64,000 bases of DNA from Planomonospora sp. ID67723 (GCF_015711605.1 NZ_JABTEZ010000001.1:524001-588000), one strand, 5' to 3'. Numbered from the stretch's first letter, positions 1 through 9,369 are shown. Numbers and translations: made by a program. Notes: generated from the sequence alone by a model not told the origin.

Positions 1-458
1 GCTTGCGCGCGGCGATCACGGCCCGCTCGCAACTGCCTGGGGCCCCCATGCTGGTGCTCAGTCAGTATGTGGAGGCGTCCTACGCCGGTGATCTGCTCAT
101 GGACGGCGCCGGTGCGGTCGGCTACCTGCTGAAGAACCGGGTCGCCAGGGTCGAGGAGTTCCTGGATGCCCTGGATCGGGTCGCCCGGGGCGCGACGGTG
201 CTCGACCCGCAGGTCGTTGCGCAGTTGCTGGCCGGCCAGCGCCGGGACAACGCCCTGGATGCGCTGACCACGCGTGAACGGCAGCTCCTGGCGCTGATGG
301 CCGAGGGTCATTCCAACACGGCCATCGCCGAGCGCCTGGTGGTCTCCGCCAGCACGGTGGAAAAGCACATCGGCAATGTCTTCGCCAAGCTCGGCCTGCC
401 GCCCGACGACGCCCGGCACCGTCGGGTGCTCGCTGTCCTGACCTACCTCAGGGGCTGA
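1..458 (+). CDS. NarL/FixJ-type response regulator, 3' part (partial)
   Basis: This is the carboxy-terminal part of a two-component response regulator; the frame is open to the window edge, so the phosphoacceptor half lies upstream. What remains is the end of the receiver domain (VGYLLKNRV, the usual K-containing final strand and helix region) and a complete LuxR-type DNA-binding domain (LTTRERQLLALMAEG, followed by IAERLVVSASTVEKH). It should bind DNA as a dimer after phosphorylation by a kinase that is not visible here. Start and partner kinase are unknown; the family assignment is firm. Confidence 0.9.
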   Translation, partial: LRAAITARSQLPGAPMLVLSQYVEASYAGDLLMDGAGAVGYLLKNRVARVEEFLDALDRVARGATVLDPQVVAQLLAGQRRDNALDALTTRERQLLALMAEGHSNTAIAERLVVSASTVEKHIGNVFAKLGLPPDDARHRRVLAVLTYLRG

Positions 459-474
459 CCACGGCCCGTCCGCA

Positions 475-489
475 CCCGCCCTCGGCGGG
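475..489. terminator. Possible hairpin after response regulator
   Basis: CCCGCC and GGCGGG pair around a three-base loop 17 nt after the stop codon. There is no T-tract, so this is only a weak terminator candidate. Confidence 0.3.
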
Positions 490-638
490 ACCCTCCTGTG
501 CGCCTGCCGGAAATCACGTCCATGCGGCCCAAGCGGCATGGGAGTGCTCGCGGAGGACTCTCCTCAGCGTATGTACGGGGCGGCGGAGGCGTGTGAAGTA
601 TGAACTTCGGTGGGATGTGTGACCGTGACGGGCTGCAC

Positions 639-644
639 TAGATT
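639..644 (+). promoter_or_regulatory. -10 box of lgt (leaderless start)
   Basis: TAGATT lies seven bases before the ATG of lgt and no Shine-Dalgarno sequence is present, so transcription probably starts at the A of the start codon. Confidence 0.5.
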
Positions 645-651
645 TCCTGCC

Positions 652-1512
652 ATGTCACTTGCCAGCATTCCCAGTCCCTCCGAAGGGGTCTGGTATTTGG
701 GGCCGTTGCCCATCCGCGGCTACACGGTCTGCATCATGCTCGGTGTCGTGGTGGCCGTCGTCATCGCCGAGCGCCGCTGGCGGAATCGCGGCGGGGCGCC
801 GGGAACCATGCTGGACCTGGTGACGTGGGGGCTCCCGTTCGGCATCGTGGGTGCGCGGCTGTACCACGTCATCACCGACTGGCAGCTGTACTTCGGGCCT
901 GACGCCCCCCACCGGCCGATCGACGCGGTCCTGATCTGGAGCGACTCCGGACCGGGCTGGCGCGGTCTGGGCGTCTGGGGTGCCATCGCCCTGGGCGGGG
1001 TGGGCGTGTGGATCGCCTGCCGCCGCCGGGGCATCTCCTTGAGCGCGGTCGCCGACACCGTGGCCCCGGCCGTCGCCATCGGTCAGGCCATCGGCCGGTG
1101 GTGCAACTATTTCAACCAGGAGCTGTTCGGCGGTCCGACCGACCTGCCCTGGGGCCTGGTCATCGATGCGGGCCGCCCGGGGACCGTGCCGGGCGTCACC
1201 ACCTATCACCCCACGTTCCTCTACGAGTCGCTGTGGAACCTGGGCCTGGCGCTGGCACTGATCTGGATCGGCAGTCGTTTCGCGCTGCGGCACGGCCGGC
1301 TCTTCGCCCTGTATGTGGCGGGCTACACCGCGGGCCGGTTCTGGATCGAGGGCCTGCGCGTCGACCCGGCCAACGAGATCCTCGGGATGCGGCTGAACCA
1401 GTGGACGTCGATCGTTCTGTTCCTGGGCGCGGTGGCCTACGTCCACCTGACCCGGAACAAGAGGTCGGAGGAGTCTCTGGGCGATGAACGGGTCCCCGCC
1501 GAGGTGAGGTGA
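652..1512 (+). CDS. lgt: Prolipoprotein diacylglyceryl transferase
   Basis: Lgt is an inner-membrane enzyme that moves a diacylglyceryl group from phosphatidylglycerol to the lipobox cysteine of prolipoproteins, the first step in lipoprotein maturation. The 286-residue protein has the expected multiple membrane segments, the family block GRWCNYFNQELFGGP near residue 147, the YHPTFLYES block, and the HGRLFALY...GRFWIEGLR carboxy-terminal signature. In the family signature the residue between W and N is normally Gly; here it is Cys. I chose the ATG at 652 rather than an upstream GTG at 610 because protein homology starts there and a -10 box sits seven bases upstream. Lipoprotein substrates in the window include the GH16 protein and ModA. 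Confidence 0.93.
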   Translation: MSLASIPSPSEGVWYLGPLPIRGYTVCIMLGVVVAVVIAERRWRNRGGAPGTMLDLVTWGLPFGIVGARLYHVITDWQLYFGPDAPHRPIDAVLIWSDSGPGWRGLGVWGAIALGGVGVWIACRRRGISLSAVADTVAPAVAIGQAIGRWCNYFNQELFGGPTDLPWGLVIDAGRPGTVPGVTTYHPTFLYESLWNLGLALALIWIGSRFALRHGRLFALYVAGYTAGRFWIEGLRVDPANEILGMRLNQWTSIVLFLGAVAYVHLTRNKRSEESLGDERVPAEVR

Positions 1513-1532
1513 CCCCGCGCGGCGGATCCTCC

Positions 1533-2567
1533 TCAGCCGTCGAGCAGCCGCCATGCGGTGAGGGCGAGCCTGGCCCGTGTCAGTCCGGTGGGCTCGGTGA
1601 GATCGATGCCCAGGGTCCTTCCGAGCTGTTCGATGCGGCGGGCGACGCTGCTGTGGTGCAGGTGGAGGAGGTCGGCGGCGCGGCGTAGGGAGCCGGTGAC
1701 GCAGTAGGCGTCCAGGGTCTCCAGGTCTTCCGGGTTGCCGGCCATCCGGGTGATCGCGGCCACGTCGGTGTTGTCGCGTGCGGCGTCCTGGGGGATCTGT
1801 GCGAGCAGCGCTATCGCGCCCAGGCTGTCGTAGTGGACGACCGGCTGGCGTGGGGTGGTGAAGCGGAGGGCGGTGCGGGCTTCCCGCCACGACCGGTCGG
1901 GGCTGTCGGCGGCGCCGATGCCCGCGCGTACGCCTGCCGGAAACCGGGCCGGGTCCACGGTGGTGGCCAGGATGACGCCCGCGTCGGCGATCGGTGCCGC
2001 CTTCACCAGGCGAGCCGGGCAGACCAGGCCGCCGATCTGGTCGAGTGGAAGCCGCGACCGCACGGCGACGACGCGGACCGGCAGGTCGGCGGCGAAGCCC
2101 AGAAGCTGTAGCGCCCGGGCTCTGGCCGCCTCGTCGCTGTCGGAGCTGATCACCAGTTCGATCAGGGCGGGATCGGCCATGGTGGTGCGGGCCGGGCCGT
2201 ACCGTTCGACGACCGCCCCGGCGGCGATGGCGAGCCGGTCCAGCAGCACTTCGTCGAGCGGGCTCGGCGGGCCGGGGCGTTCCAGCCACACCGTGCCGAT
2301 CTCCTCCTCGTCGAGCGTGATCGGCGCCGTGCTGGACGCGGGGGACGGCGGGGCGGACGTCTGCCTGCCGTCGGGTGAGAAGCGGATCGACCGCCCCGTG
2401 CCGTGGAGCCGGATCCCTGCCACGCACTCGGCCAGGCCCGCCGAGGCTCGGGCGAGCGCCGGAAGATCCACCCGCCGGCGCATCAGCGTGTCGTAGAACA
2501 TGACGACCCGGATCACGCCCCCGGCTTGTGAGTCCAGGTGCGACAGCCGTTCGGCCAGTGCCTCCAT
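1533..2567 (-). CDS. PucR/CdaR-like transcriptional regulator
   Basis: A 344-residue regulator whose carboxy terminus carries the PucR-type helix-turn-helix: one long helix-rich segment with LDAYCVTGSLRRAADLLHLHHSSVARRIEQLGR, in which the recognition helix follows AADLLHLH. The upstream 250 residues resemble the ligand-sensing and GGDEF-like middle domain of the family but show no motif I can assign to a ligand. It is divergent from the esterase-like gene at 2685, its most likely target. The ATG has no Shine-Dalgarno sequence; a TATCCT -10 box lies six bases upstream, suggesting a leaderless mRNA. Confidence 0.75.
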   Translation of the reverse strand: MEALAERLSHLDSQAGGVIRVVMFYDTLMRRRVDLPALARASAGLAECVAGIRLHGTGRSIRFSPDGRQTSAPPSPASSTAPITLDEEEIGTVWLERPGPPSPLDEVLLDRLAIAAGAVVERYGPARTTMADPALIELVISSDSDEAARARALQLLGFAADLPVRVVAVRSRLPLDQIGGLVCPARLVKAAPIADAGVILATTVDPARFPAGVRAGIGAADSPDRSWREARTALRFTTPRQPVVHYDSLGAIALLAQIPQDAARDNTDVAAITRMAGNPEDLETLDAYCVTGSLRRAADLLHLHHSSVARRIEQLGRTLGIDLTEPTGLTRARLALTAWRLLDG

Positions 2568-2684
2568 GGCAGGAGGATAGGTCCTCTCCGGCAGGAGGAT
2601 GAGCGCCGATCGATGCGTGATCGGGGCCGGATGCCCGACGGATGGCGGATGATCTCAGGGGTGACGACCTTGAGGATGGTCGGC

Positions 2685-3581
2685 ATGGATCCCGAACTGG
2701 AAGCATTCATCCCGTTGTTCCCCCGGGCCGATCTGACCGACCCGGTCACCGCGCGCAAGAACCTCGCCGAGTTGGCCGCCGCGGTGTCGGCACCGGACAC
2801 CTCGGGAATGGAGATCGAGGACCGCACGGTGCCCGCCGATCCGGATGTGGCGGTGCGGATCTACCGCCCGCACCTCGCACAAGGCACCGTCATCTGGCTG
2901 CACGGCGGCGGATTCGTCATGGGCGACCTGGACACCGAGCATCCGTGGGCCGCACGGCTGGCGGACGGCTCCGGTGCGGTGGTGATCTCGGTGGGCTACC
3001 GCCTGGCCCCCGAGCATCCGTTCCCGGCCGCCCTGGACGACGTCTACGCCGTGCTGGCCTGGACGGCTCAGCACGCGGCCGAGCTCGACATCGACCCGGG
3101 GCGGATCGCGATCGGAGGCCACAGTGCCGGCGCGAACCTCGCGGCCGCGGTGGCGTTGCGGGCGCGCGACCAGCAGGGGCCGCCGATCCGTTTCCAGCTT
3201 CTCAACCAGCCCGGCCTCGACGACCGGCAGGAGACGTGGTCGGCGCGGCACTTCACCGATACGCCCTGGATGAATCGCGACAAGGCAGCCCAACTGTGGA
3301 GGCACTACCTGGGTTCCGCGCCTGCAACGCCGTACGCCGCCCCGGCTCGGGCGGCCGATCTGTCCAACCTGCCACCCGCCTACATCGCCACCGCGGAGTT
3401 CTGTCCGAACCGCGACGAAGGCATCGGCTACGCGCTGCGCCTGCTGCAGGCGGGCGTGTCGGTCGAGCTGCACCAGTGGCCCGGCACCTTCCACGGCTCG
3501 CAGGCGATCCTGTCCGCCGAGGTGTCGCAGCGGCAGATCGCCGAGCTCGGCGCCACCCTGCGCCGTGCCCTGGCCGGGTGA
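2685..3581 (+). CDS. Alpha/beta hydrolase, HSL-type esterase family
   Basis: A 298-residue hydrolase of the hormone-sensitive-lipase-like family, expected to cleave small carboxylic esters in the cytoplasm. It has the oxyanion-hole motif HGGGF (residues 73-77), the nucleophile elbow GHSAG (Ser147) and the histidine in GTFHGS (His270). In this family the catalytic acid sits in D-P-L-R-D-E; here the matching block reads CPNRDEG, so the first Asp is Cys240 and the acid may be missing or displaced. The ATG at 2685 follows a GAGG site at 2672-2675. It is divergent from the PucR-like regulator and 77 nt upstream of the cupin gene, so the two may be cotranscribed. Confidence 0.85.
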   Translation: MDPELEAFIPLFPRADLTDPVTARKNLAELAAAVSAPDTSGMEIEDRTVPADPDVAVRIYRPHLAQGTVIWLHGGGFVMGDLDTEHPWAARLADGSGAVVISVGYRLAPEHPFPAALDDVYAVLAWTAQHAAELDIDPGRIAIGGHSAGANLAAAVALRARDQQGPPIRFQLLNQPGLDDRQETWSARHFTDTPWMNRDKAAQLWRHYLGSAPATPYAAPARAADLSNLPPAYIATAEFCPNRDEGIGYALRLLQAGVSVELHQWPGTFHGSQAILSAEVSQRQIAELGATLRRALAG

Positions 3582-3658
3582 GGTCGTCGCGGCAGGCCAG
3601 GCCGGCCCGATGCCACGACCCGTCAGATGAACAACCACCGCAGGAAGGACGTCTCGGC

Positions 3659-4048
3659 ATGACGGTCACCCCGCTCGATCTCTTCGCGTCCTCTATCCAC
3701 CTTCACCGAGGCGGCAGGATCCACGCGGGGAGAAGACCGGTGGACGCCGACCGGGACGGCTGGCAGCTGAGGGCCTTCCATGCGAAGACCGACGCCGACG
3801 TGCACGCCGACCACTGGGAGGTCCATCCCGAAGCCGAGGAGGTCGTGTCCTGCCTCATCGGGAAGATGCGCCTCTACCTCCGTCCGGAGCGGCCGGGGCA
3901 AGAGGAGGAAGAGATCCGGCTGACGGCCGGAACCGCTGCCATCGTCCCGCGCGGGCGATGGCACCGCATCGAGCTGGACATACCCAGCACCATCATGGCC
4001 GTCACCCTGCCGCGCGGCAGCCGGCTGGAGAAACGGGCCGAAGCCTAG
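3659..4048 (+). CDS. Small cupin-domain protein
   Basis: A 129-residue single-domain cupin. The first cupin motif is visible around HADHWEVHPEAEEV followed by G-K-M-R, and the second around VPRGRWHRIEL, giving a typical metal-binding set of His and Glu residues. No amino acids outside the barrel suggest a particular substrate. A GGAAGGA ribosome binding site precedes the ATG. It lies between the esterase-like gene and the ABC exporter pair, all in the same direction, so it may act on or sense a small molecule handled by this group. The fold is clear, the reaction unknown. Confidence 0.75.
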   Translation: MTVTPLDLFASSIHLHRGGRIHAGRRPVDADRDGWQLRAFHAKTDADVHADHWEVHPEAEEVVSCLIGKMRLYLRPERPGQEEEEIRLTAGTAAIVPRGRWHRIELDIPSTIMAVTLPRGSRLEKRAEA

Positions 4049-4134
4049 GCCGGAGCCCTCGGCCCCTGTCCTCGACCGCCATGGGGCTCGGTCACGTGCC
4101 TGGTCGCGACGAAGCTGACGAAGACGGGAGAGCG

Positions 4135-5970
4135 ATGAACGCCACCGACCTTGCCGAGGCGAGGGAGAAGTCCACACCACCGGATGCCGGCTCCGCGGCG
4201 GGGCAGAGCCTGGCAGGATTGCTGCGCCCCTACGGATGGAGTTTCGCCGCCGTTGTTCTCCTGCAGGTCATCGGCGCCGTCGCGGGTCTGGCGCCGCTGC
4301 TGGCGGTCGTCGAACTGGGTCGCGCCCTGTTGGCGCCCGGCCCGATCGATCACGGTCATGTCTGGACCGTCGTGATCGCGGGTGCGGTCGGCTTGTTCGT
4401 CCGGCTGCTGTTCACGGCCGCGTCGTCCGGGCTCGGCCATGTTCTCGACGGCCAGGTGCAACTGACGTTCCGCCGGCAGCTGGCCGCGCGGCTGGGGCGC
4501 GTCCCGGTCGGCTGGTTCTCCCGGCGCCGAACCGGCGAGCTGGCGAAGGTGGTGGGAGAGGACGTCAGCGCCGTGCACCCGTTCGTCGCCCACACCCCCG
4601 GCGAACTCGTCTCCGCATTCGCGGTGCCGCTGGTGTCGCTGATCTACTTGTTCACCATCGACTGGCGGCTCACGCTGATCACGCTGATACCGGTGGTGCT
4701 GGCGGTGTCGCTGGTCCCCCTGCTGATGCTCCCCGCCCGGTTGCGCGAGCAGGAGGAGTTCGATGCGGCCATGGGACGGATCGCGAGTTCCGTCGTCGAG
4801 TTCGTGCAGGGCATCGCGGTGGTCAAGGCGTTCGGCGGATCCGAGCGCGCCCACCGCACCTTCCTCACAGCCGCGGACGATTTCGTCAGCGTCTTCTCCC
4901 GGTGGGTGCGCGGTATGTCCGTGGTCGCCGCCGGGATGCAGCTGGCGCTGTCGCCGCCGTTCGTGCTGCTGGTCGTGCTGATCGGCGGTGCGGCTCTGAT
5001 CACGTCCGGTGGCATGGCCCCGGCCGACCTGCTGCCTTTCCTGCTGCTCGGGCTGGGCCTGACCGCTCCGGTGGCGGCCCTCGGCCACGGCTTCGACGAC
5101 ATGCAGGCCGCCCGGCGCGCGGTCGGCCGGATCAAGGAAGTGCTCGAGGTGCGGTCGCTACCGGAACCCGAGCAGCCGGTCGCGCCACGGGGACACCGGG
5201 TGGAACTGCGCGACGTTCGATTCGGTTACGACGACGACCACGAGGTGCTGCGCGGGATCGACCTGGTGCTCGAGCCGGGGACGGTCACCGCGATCGTGGG
5301 ACCGTCGGGAAGCGGAAAGTCCACGCTGGTTCAGCTGTTGCCGCGGTTCTTCGACCCGACCCACGGTTCGGTCGTCCTGGGTGGTGCCGACCTGCGCGAG
5401 ATCGACAGCCGGGAGCTCTACCGGATGGTCTCCTTCGTCTTCCAGGACGTTCGCCTGCTGCGCGCGTCGGTCGCGGACAACATCGCGCTGGCGATACCGG
5501 ATGCCGACCGCGATGAGGTGATTCGCGCCGCCCGTCTGGCGAACATTCACGATCGGATCGTTGAGCTGCCGCGCGGATACGAAACGGTGATCGGTGAAGA
5601 CGTCCGCCTGTCGGGCGGCGAGGCGCAGCGGATCTCGATCGCACGCGCGCTGCTCGCCGACGCGCCCGTTCTGGTGCTCGACGAGGCGACCGCCTTCGCC
5701 GACCCGCAGACCGAGCAGGCGGTGCGCCGGGCCCTGGCGACGCCGGGTGGCGATCGGAGCATTCTGGTCATCGCCCATCGGCTGGAGACGGTCGCCGACG
5801 CCGACACCGTCGTGGTGCTGGAGAACGGGAAGATCGTCGAGCGTGGCAGACCCGCCGAGCTGCTGGCACAGAACGGAGAGTTCGCCGCGTTCTGGCGATC
5901 CCACCGATCGGCGGCCGCCGACGAGACCGAGACCCGCGCAGGCGTCCTGCAAGGAGACGAACCCCGATGA
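4135..5970 (+). CDS. Half-size ABC exporter 1 (permease-ATPase)
   Basis: A 611-residue type IV ABC half-transporter: a six-helix membrane domain (about residues 25-330) fused to an ATPase domain with Walker A GPSGSGKST (near residue 388), Q-loop FVFQDVRLL, signature LSGGEAQR and Walker B VLVLDEATAF. It should pair with the next gene product as a heterodimer. Such adjacent pairs are typical of IrtAB/YbtPQ-like siderophore transporters and of drug or lipid exporters, but no siderophore gene is seen nearby, so the cargo is unknown. The ATG at 4135 follows a GGGAGAG site. Its stop overlaps the start of the next gene by four bases. Confidence 0.88.
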   Translation: MNATDLAEAREKSTPPDAGSAAGQSLAGLLRPYGWSFAAVVLLQVIGAVAGLAPLLAVVELGRALLAPGPIDHGHVWTVVIAGAVGLFVRLLFTAASSGLGHVLDGQVQLTFRRQLAARLGRVPVGWFSRRRTGELAKVVGEDVSAVHPFVAHTPGELVSAFAVPLVSLIYLFTIDWRLTLITLIPVVLAVSLVPLLMLPARLREQEEFDAAMGRIASSVVEFVQGIAVVKAFGGSERAHRTFLTAADDFVSVFSRWVRGMSVVAAGMQLALSPPFVLLVVLIGGAALITSGGMAPADLLPFLLLGLGLTAPVAALGHGFDDMQAARRAVGRIKEVLEVRSLPEPEQPVAPRGHRVELRDVRFGYDDDHEVLRGIDLVLEPGTVTAIVGPSGSGKSTLVQLLPRFFDPTHGSVVLGGADLREIDSRELYRMVSFVFQDVRLLRASVADNIALAIPDADRDEVIRAARLANIHDRIVELPRGYETVIGEDVRLSGGEAQRISIARALLADAPVLVLDEATAFADPQTEQAVRRALATPGGDRSILVIAHRLETVADADTVVVLENGKIVERGRPAELLAQNGEFAAFWRSHRSAAADETETRAGVLQGDEPR

Positions 5971-7682
5971 TCCGAATGCTGCTGCGCGTGCTGGGCCACC
6001 AGTACGCCCAGGCGATGCGTCGCACCGTGATCCTCATGACGGTAACCGCGATAGCCGAGGGTCTGTCCTACGCCCTGCTGGTTCCGGTGCTGCGGGCACT
6101 GCTCGGGGGCGCGCCCGCAGACGCCGGGCCGTGGCTGATCGCGTTCGGGGCCGCGGTCGCGGTCTACGCCGCGCTGCGCTACACCAGCGATCTGTCCGGT
6201 ATGCGCGTCGGGACCACGCTGTTACGTGGCATGTATCACCGGCTCGGCGAGCATCTGGCCCGATTGCCCATCGGCTGGTACAGCGCCGACCGGGTCGGCG
6301 AGGTGTCCGTCATGGCCAGCCGCGGCCTCCTGCAGACGATGGGGGTGGCGGCGCATCTGCTGGCGCCGTTCGTCTCCGCCCTTGTGACTCCCCTGACGAT
6401 CGTCGCCGTGATACTCGCCTTCAACTGGCGGCTGGGGCTGGCCGCGTTGGCCGCCGCGCCCGTCGTGGCGGTGATCCAGCGCTGGACGGCACGCTCGATG
6501 GCCGCCACCGATGCGGAGCGCCACGAACGCGACAAGGAGGCGACCGGGCGAGTCATCGAATTTCTCCAGGCCCAGCCGGTGCTGCGAGCCGGCGGCCGGA
6601 CCGGCGAACGCTTCACGCTGCTCGACGACTCGCTGCAGGAGCTCCAGCGCGCCTCCCGCCGTACCGTGCTGTCGGCGCTGCCCGGCGCCGTGGGCCTGAC
6701 GCTCACGGTGCAGGCGATCTTCACCGCGGTGCTGGTGTTGGGCGCCTACCTCGCGCTCGGCGGGAACATCGGCGCGGCAGAAGTTCTGACAATCCTGGTC
6801 CTCGCCGCCCGCTGCGCCGATCCGCTGCTGTCGCTGTCGGACATCGGCGGCAAACTCCGCGGTGCACGCTCCGAGCTGGCCAGGCTCGACGAGGTATTGC
6901 GCACCGGACCGTTGCCGGAGCCTCGCGAACCGATCCAGCCGGAACGCCATGACCTGGAGTTCGCCTCCGTCACCTTCCGGCATGGCGACCGCACGGTGAT
7001 CGACGACCTCTCGTTGTCCGTGCCGCAGGGACAGCGGCTCGCCGTCGTCGGACCGTCGGGCGCGGGCAAGAGCACATTGCTGCAGTTGCTCGCGCGGTTC
7101 TACGACGTGGACTCGGGTGGGGTGCGTGTGGGGGGCGTGGACGTGCGCGCCATCACCACGGAGACGTTGATGGCGCAGATCGCCATCGTCTTCCAGGATG
7201 TCTATCTCTTCGACGGCACGATCGAGGAGAACGTGCGCCTCGGCCGTTCCGACGCCGGCGAAGCCGAGGTGCGGGCGGCCGCGGCCGCGGCGCGGTTGGA
7301 CGAGGTGATCGAGCGGCTGCCCGGCGGATGGGCGGCGAACGTCGGCGAGGGCGGTGCCCTGCTGTCGGGTGGTGAGCGCCAGCGTGTCTCGATCGCGCGA
7401 GCGCTGCTGAAGAATGCGCCCGTCGTGCTGCTGGACGAGGTGACCTCCGCCCTGGACCCGGTGAACGAGGCGGCCGTCCACGAGGGCATCGAGCGCCTGA
7501 TGGCGGGCCGGACGGTGGTGATGGTGGCGCATCGGATGCGGACCGTCCGACGCGCCGACCGCGTCGTCTTCCTGGACGGCGGCCGGATCGTGGAGGAGGG
7601 CCGCCACGACGAGCTGCTGCGCCGCGGCGGCCGCTACTCCGACTTCTGGGGAATCTCCATGACACCGGTAGCGGGTGAATGA
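5967..7682 (+). CDS. Half-size ABC exporter 2 (permease-ATPase)
   Basis: The 571-residue partner of the preceding half-transporter, with an amino-terminal six-helix membrane domain and an ATPase domain: Walker A GPSGAGKST near residue 362, Q-loop IVFQDVYLF, signature LSGGERQR and Walker B VVLLDEVTSALD. The ATGA overlap with the upstream stop implies translational coupling and equimolar production, as expected for a heterodimer. Both ATPase domains keep the Walker and signature motifs, so neither appears degenerate at that level. Substrate and direction of transport cannot be read from sequence alone. Confidence 0.88.
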   Translation: MIRMLLRVLGHQYAQAMRRTVILMTVTAIAEGLSYALLVPVLRALLGGAPADAGPWLIAFGAAVAVYAALRYTSDLSGMRVGTTLLRGMYHRLGEHLARLPIGWYSADRVGEVSVMASRGLLQTMGVAAHLLAPFVSALVTPLTIVAVILAFNWRLGLAALAAAPVVAVIQRWTARSMAATDAERHERDKEATGRVIEFLQAQPVLRAGGRTGERFTLLDDSLQELQRASRRTVLSALPGAVGLTLTVQAIFTAVLVLGAYLALGGNIGAAEVLTILVLAARCADPLLSLSDIGGKLRGARSELARLDEVLRTGPLPEPREPIQPERHDLEFASVTFRHGDRTVIDDLSLSVPQGQRLAVVGPSGAGKSTLLQLLARFYDVDSGGVRVGGVDVRAITTETLMAQIAIVFQDVYLFDGTIEENVRLGRSDAGEAEVRAAAAAARLDEVIERLPGGWAANVGEGGALLSGGERQRVSIARALLKNAPVVLLDEVTSALDPVNEAAVHEGIERLMAGRTVVMVAHRMRTVRRADRVVFLDGGRIVEEGRHDELLRRGGRYSDFWGISMTPVAGE

Positions 7683-7853
7683 GCCCGTAGGCCCTGGGTC
7701 CGGGTCCAGGCGCCCTACCACTCCCGACCAGCGATCCAGGCCCTACCGGCCCTGCACAGGCCGAGCACCGCCCCGCGATCGGGTCGAAGAAGTGGTACGG
7801 CGTGCGTCCGCCCGAGGAGACGGCGCGAGGAAGCAGCGGCCTCCCTCAACACC
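7683..7853. other. Gene-free stretch before the heptad-repeat promoter
   Basis: No convincing coding sequence, hairpin or repeat was seen between the ABC exporter stop and the heptad repeats that precede the DUF1801 gene. Confidence 0.4.
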
Positions 7854-7882
7854 ATCGCATCGTCATCGCATAGCGAACGTAT
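7854..7882 (+). promoter_or_regulatory. SARP-type heptad repeats (box A)
   Basis: Three heptads at exact 11-bp spacing: ATCGCAT (7854-7860), ATCGCAT (7865-7871) and AACGTAT (7876-7882), each separated by four bases. This is the geometry of SARP operators. The block and flanks closely match box B at 25976-26004. A CACTCT at 7896-7901 is a possible -10 element for the DUF1801 gene. Confidence 0.65.
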
Positions 7883-7934
7883 CAATCCGAACTGCCACTC
7901 TTGTCTCACACCGAAAACGACGGAGGAGAGCACG

Positions 7935-8387
7935 ATGAGCGGCACCGAAAGCAACACGTACGAGGGGTTCACGGCCGAGGAGCGGGCCGCGATGAAGGAG
8001 CACGCCCAGGAGCAGAAGAAGGCGGCGCGCCGCGGCTCGCGGGCGGACAAGGCGGCGGAGGCGGAGCGGGACGTGCTCGCGAAGATCGCCGAGATGCAGG
8101 GCCCCGACCGGATCCTGGCCGAGCGCGTCCACGCCATCGTCACGGCCAACGCCCCGGTCCTCGCACCGAAGCTCTGGTACGGGATGCCCGCCTACGCGCT
8201 GGACGGCAAGGTCGTCTGCTTCTTCCAGAGCGCGGAGAAGTTCAAGGCGCGCTACGCGACACTCGGGTTCAACGACCTGGCGAAGCTGGACGAGGGCACG
8301 ATGTGGCCGACCGCTTTCGCCCTGACCGAGGTGACGGCCGAGGCGGAGGAGCGGATCACCGCGCTGGTGAAGCAGGCGGTGAGCTGA
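7935..8387 (+). CDS. DUF1801 family protein
   Basis: A 150-residue soluble protein of the DUF1801 (YdhG-like, structurally frataxin-related) family, recognised by [19 protein letters not shown] followed by [11 protein letters not shown] and the closing MWPTAFAL block. The first 55 residues are a charged Lys/Glu/Ala-rich helix that extends the domain. Members are sometimes annotated as iron chaperones, but the biochemical role is not established. A GGAGGAG site precedes the ATG. It stands alone behind a copy of the SARP box found 18 kb away, so I infer it belongs to that regulator's regulon. Confidence 0.8.
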   Translation: MSGTESNTYEGFTAEERAAMKEHAQEQKKAARRGSRADKAAEAERDVLAKIAEMQGPDRILAERVHAIVTANAPVLAPKLWYGMPAYALDGKVVCFFQSAEKFKARYATLGFNDLAKLDEGTMWPTAFALTEVTAEAEERITALVKQAVS

Positions 8388-8457
8388 GGCGCCGTCCGGC
8401 GTGGGTTGTCCCGCACCCGGGGGAGCACCTTGCAGCGCTCTTCCTCCGGCACGGTGG

Positions 8458-9369
8458 TCAGGCGGCGGGCCGCGTGGCGACGGAGACGTAGTCGACCAGC
8501 ATCGGGCGCCCGGAGACGGTGGCCGGGGTGGGGCCCCCGCCGAAGGCCCCGGGCAGGCCGCCGCCCACGGCGACGTTGAGGATCAGGAAGAACCCGTGGC
8601 CGGTGGCCTTCTTCCAGGTGACGGGGTCCATGCGGGTGGCCTCGACGGTGAACACCGGCGTGTCGTCGAGGTACCAGCGGACGGCGGTCTCGGTGATCTC
8701 GACGGTGTAGCGGTGGAAGGAGCCGTGGCAGTCCGGGCAGGGGCGCTCGCCGGACGACAGGCCGGACGGTTCGGCGCAGGGCCCGCCCGGCATGACGCCG
8801 CAGTGCATGGCGGCCAGCACCGAGGGGCGCCCGTTGACGGCCTCCATGATGTCGATCTCGCCCACGCCGGGCCAGCCGGTGTAGCCGTCGCGCAGCGGGG
8901 CGCCCAGCATCCAGAACGCCGGCCAGTAACCGGCGCCGTCGTCCGGGCCCACGTCGGGCAGCATGATCCGTGCCTCGACCCGGAGCGTGCCGCCGGGCGG
9001 CGGCCGGAAGTCGGCGCGGCGGGTCTCGACCCGGCCGGACGTCCAGGAGCCGTCGCGCAGCAGCGGGGTGATGGCCAGGCTGCCCCGGCCGTCGAGGGCG
9101 ACGTTGTCGGTGGAGGCGGTCATCGTCTCGATCTCGCCGGTGCCCCACTGGGGGGCGGGGCAGCCGGGATAGCAGGTGCCGACGTCGTGCAGCCAGGTTC
9201 CGGGCAGCGGCGTCCCGGCCGGGCCGGTGAAGTCGTCGCGGAACACCTCGCTCCACCCGTCCCGGCCCGCTCCGGCCGTCTCCCCCTCCCGGCCCGGCCC
9301 CGAGCACCCGGCCAGGAGGAGGAGCGACGCCAGCGCCACCGCGAGCACGCGTCTCACGGCGCCGTTCAC
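8458..9369 (-). CDS. GH16 glycoside hydrolase lipoprotein
   Basis: A 303-residue lipoprotein carrying a family 16 glycoside hydrolase domain, which acts on beta-1,3/1,4-glucans, galactans or related chains. The GTG start gives a signal peptide ending in the lipobox LAGC (Cys22). The active-site block EIDIME is at residues 171-176, with Glu171 as the expected nucleophile and Glu176 as acid/base. The start overlaps the stop of the acyltransferase gene (GTGA), so the two are translationally coupled. Linked to a polymer synthase and an acyltransferase, it probably trims or remodels the polymer made by this cassette outside the membrane; substrate is inferred, not shown. Confidence 0.87.
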   Translation of the reverse strand: MNGAVRRVLAVALASLLLLAGCSGPGREGETAGAGRDGWSEVFRDDFTGPAGTPLPGTWLHDVGTCYPGCPAPQWGTGEIETMTASTDNVALDGRGSLAITPLLRDGSWTSGRVETRRADFRPPPGGTLRVEARIMLPDVGPDDGAGYWPAFWMLGAPLRDGYTGWPGVGEIDIMEAVNGRPSVLAAMHCGVMPGGPCAEPSGLSSGERPCPDCHGSFHRYTVEITETAVRWYLDDTPVFTVEATRMDPVTWKKATGHGFFLILNVAVGGGLPGAFGGGPTPATVSGRPMLVDYVSVATRPAA

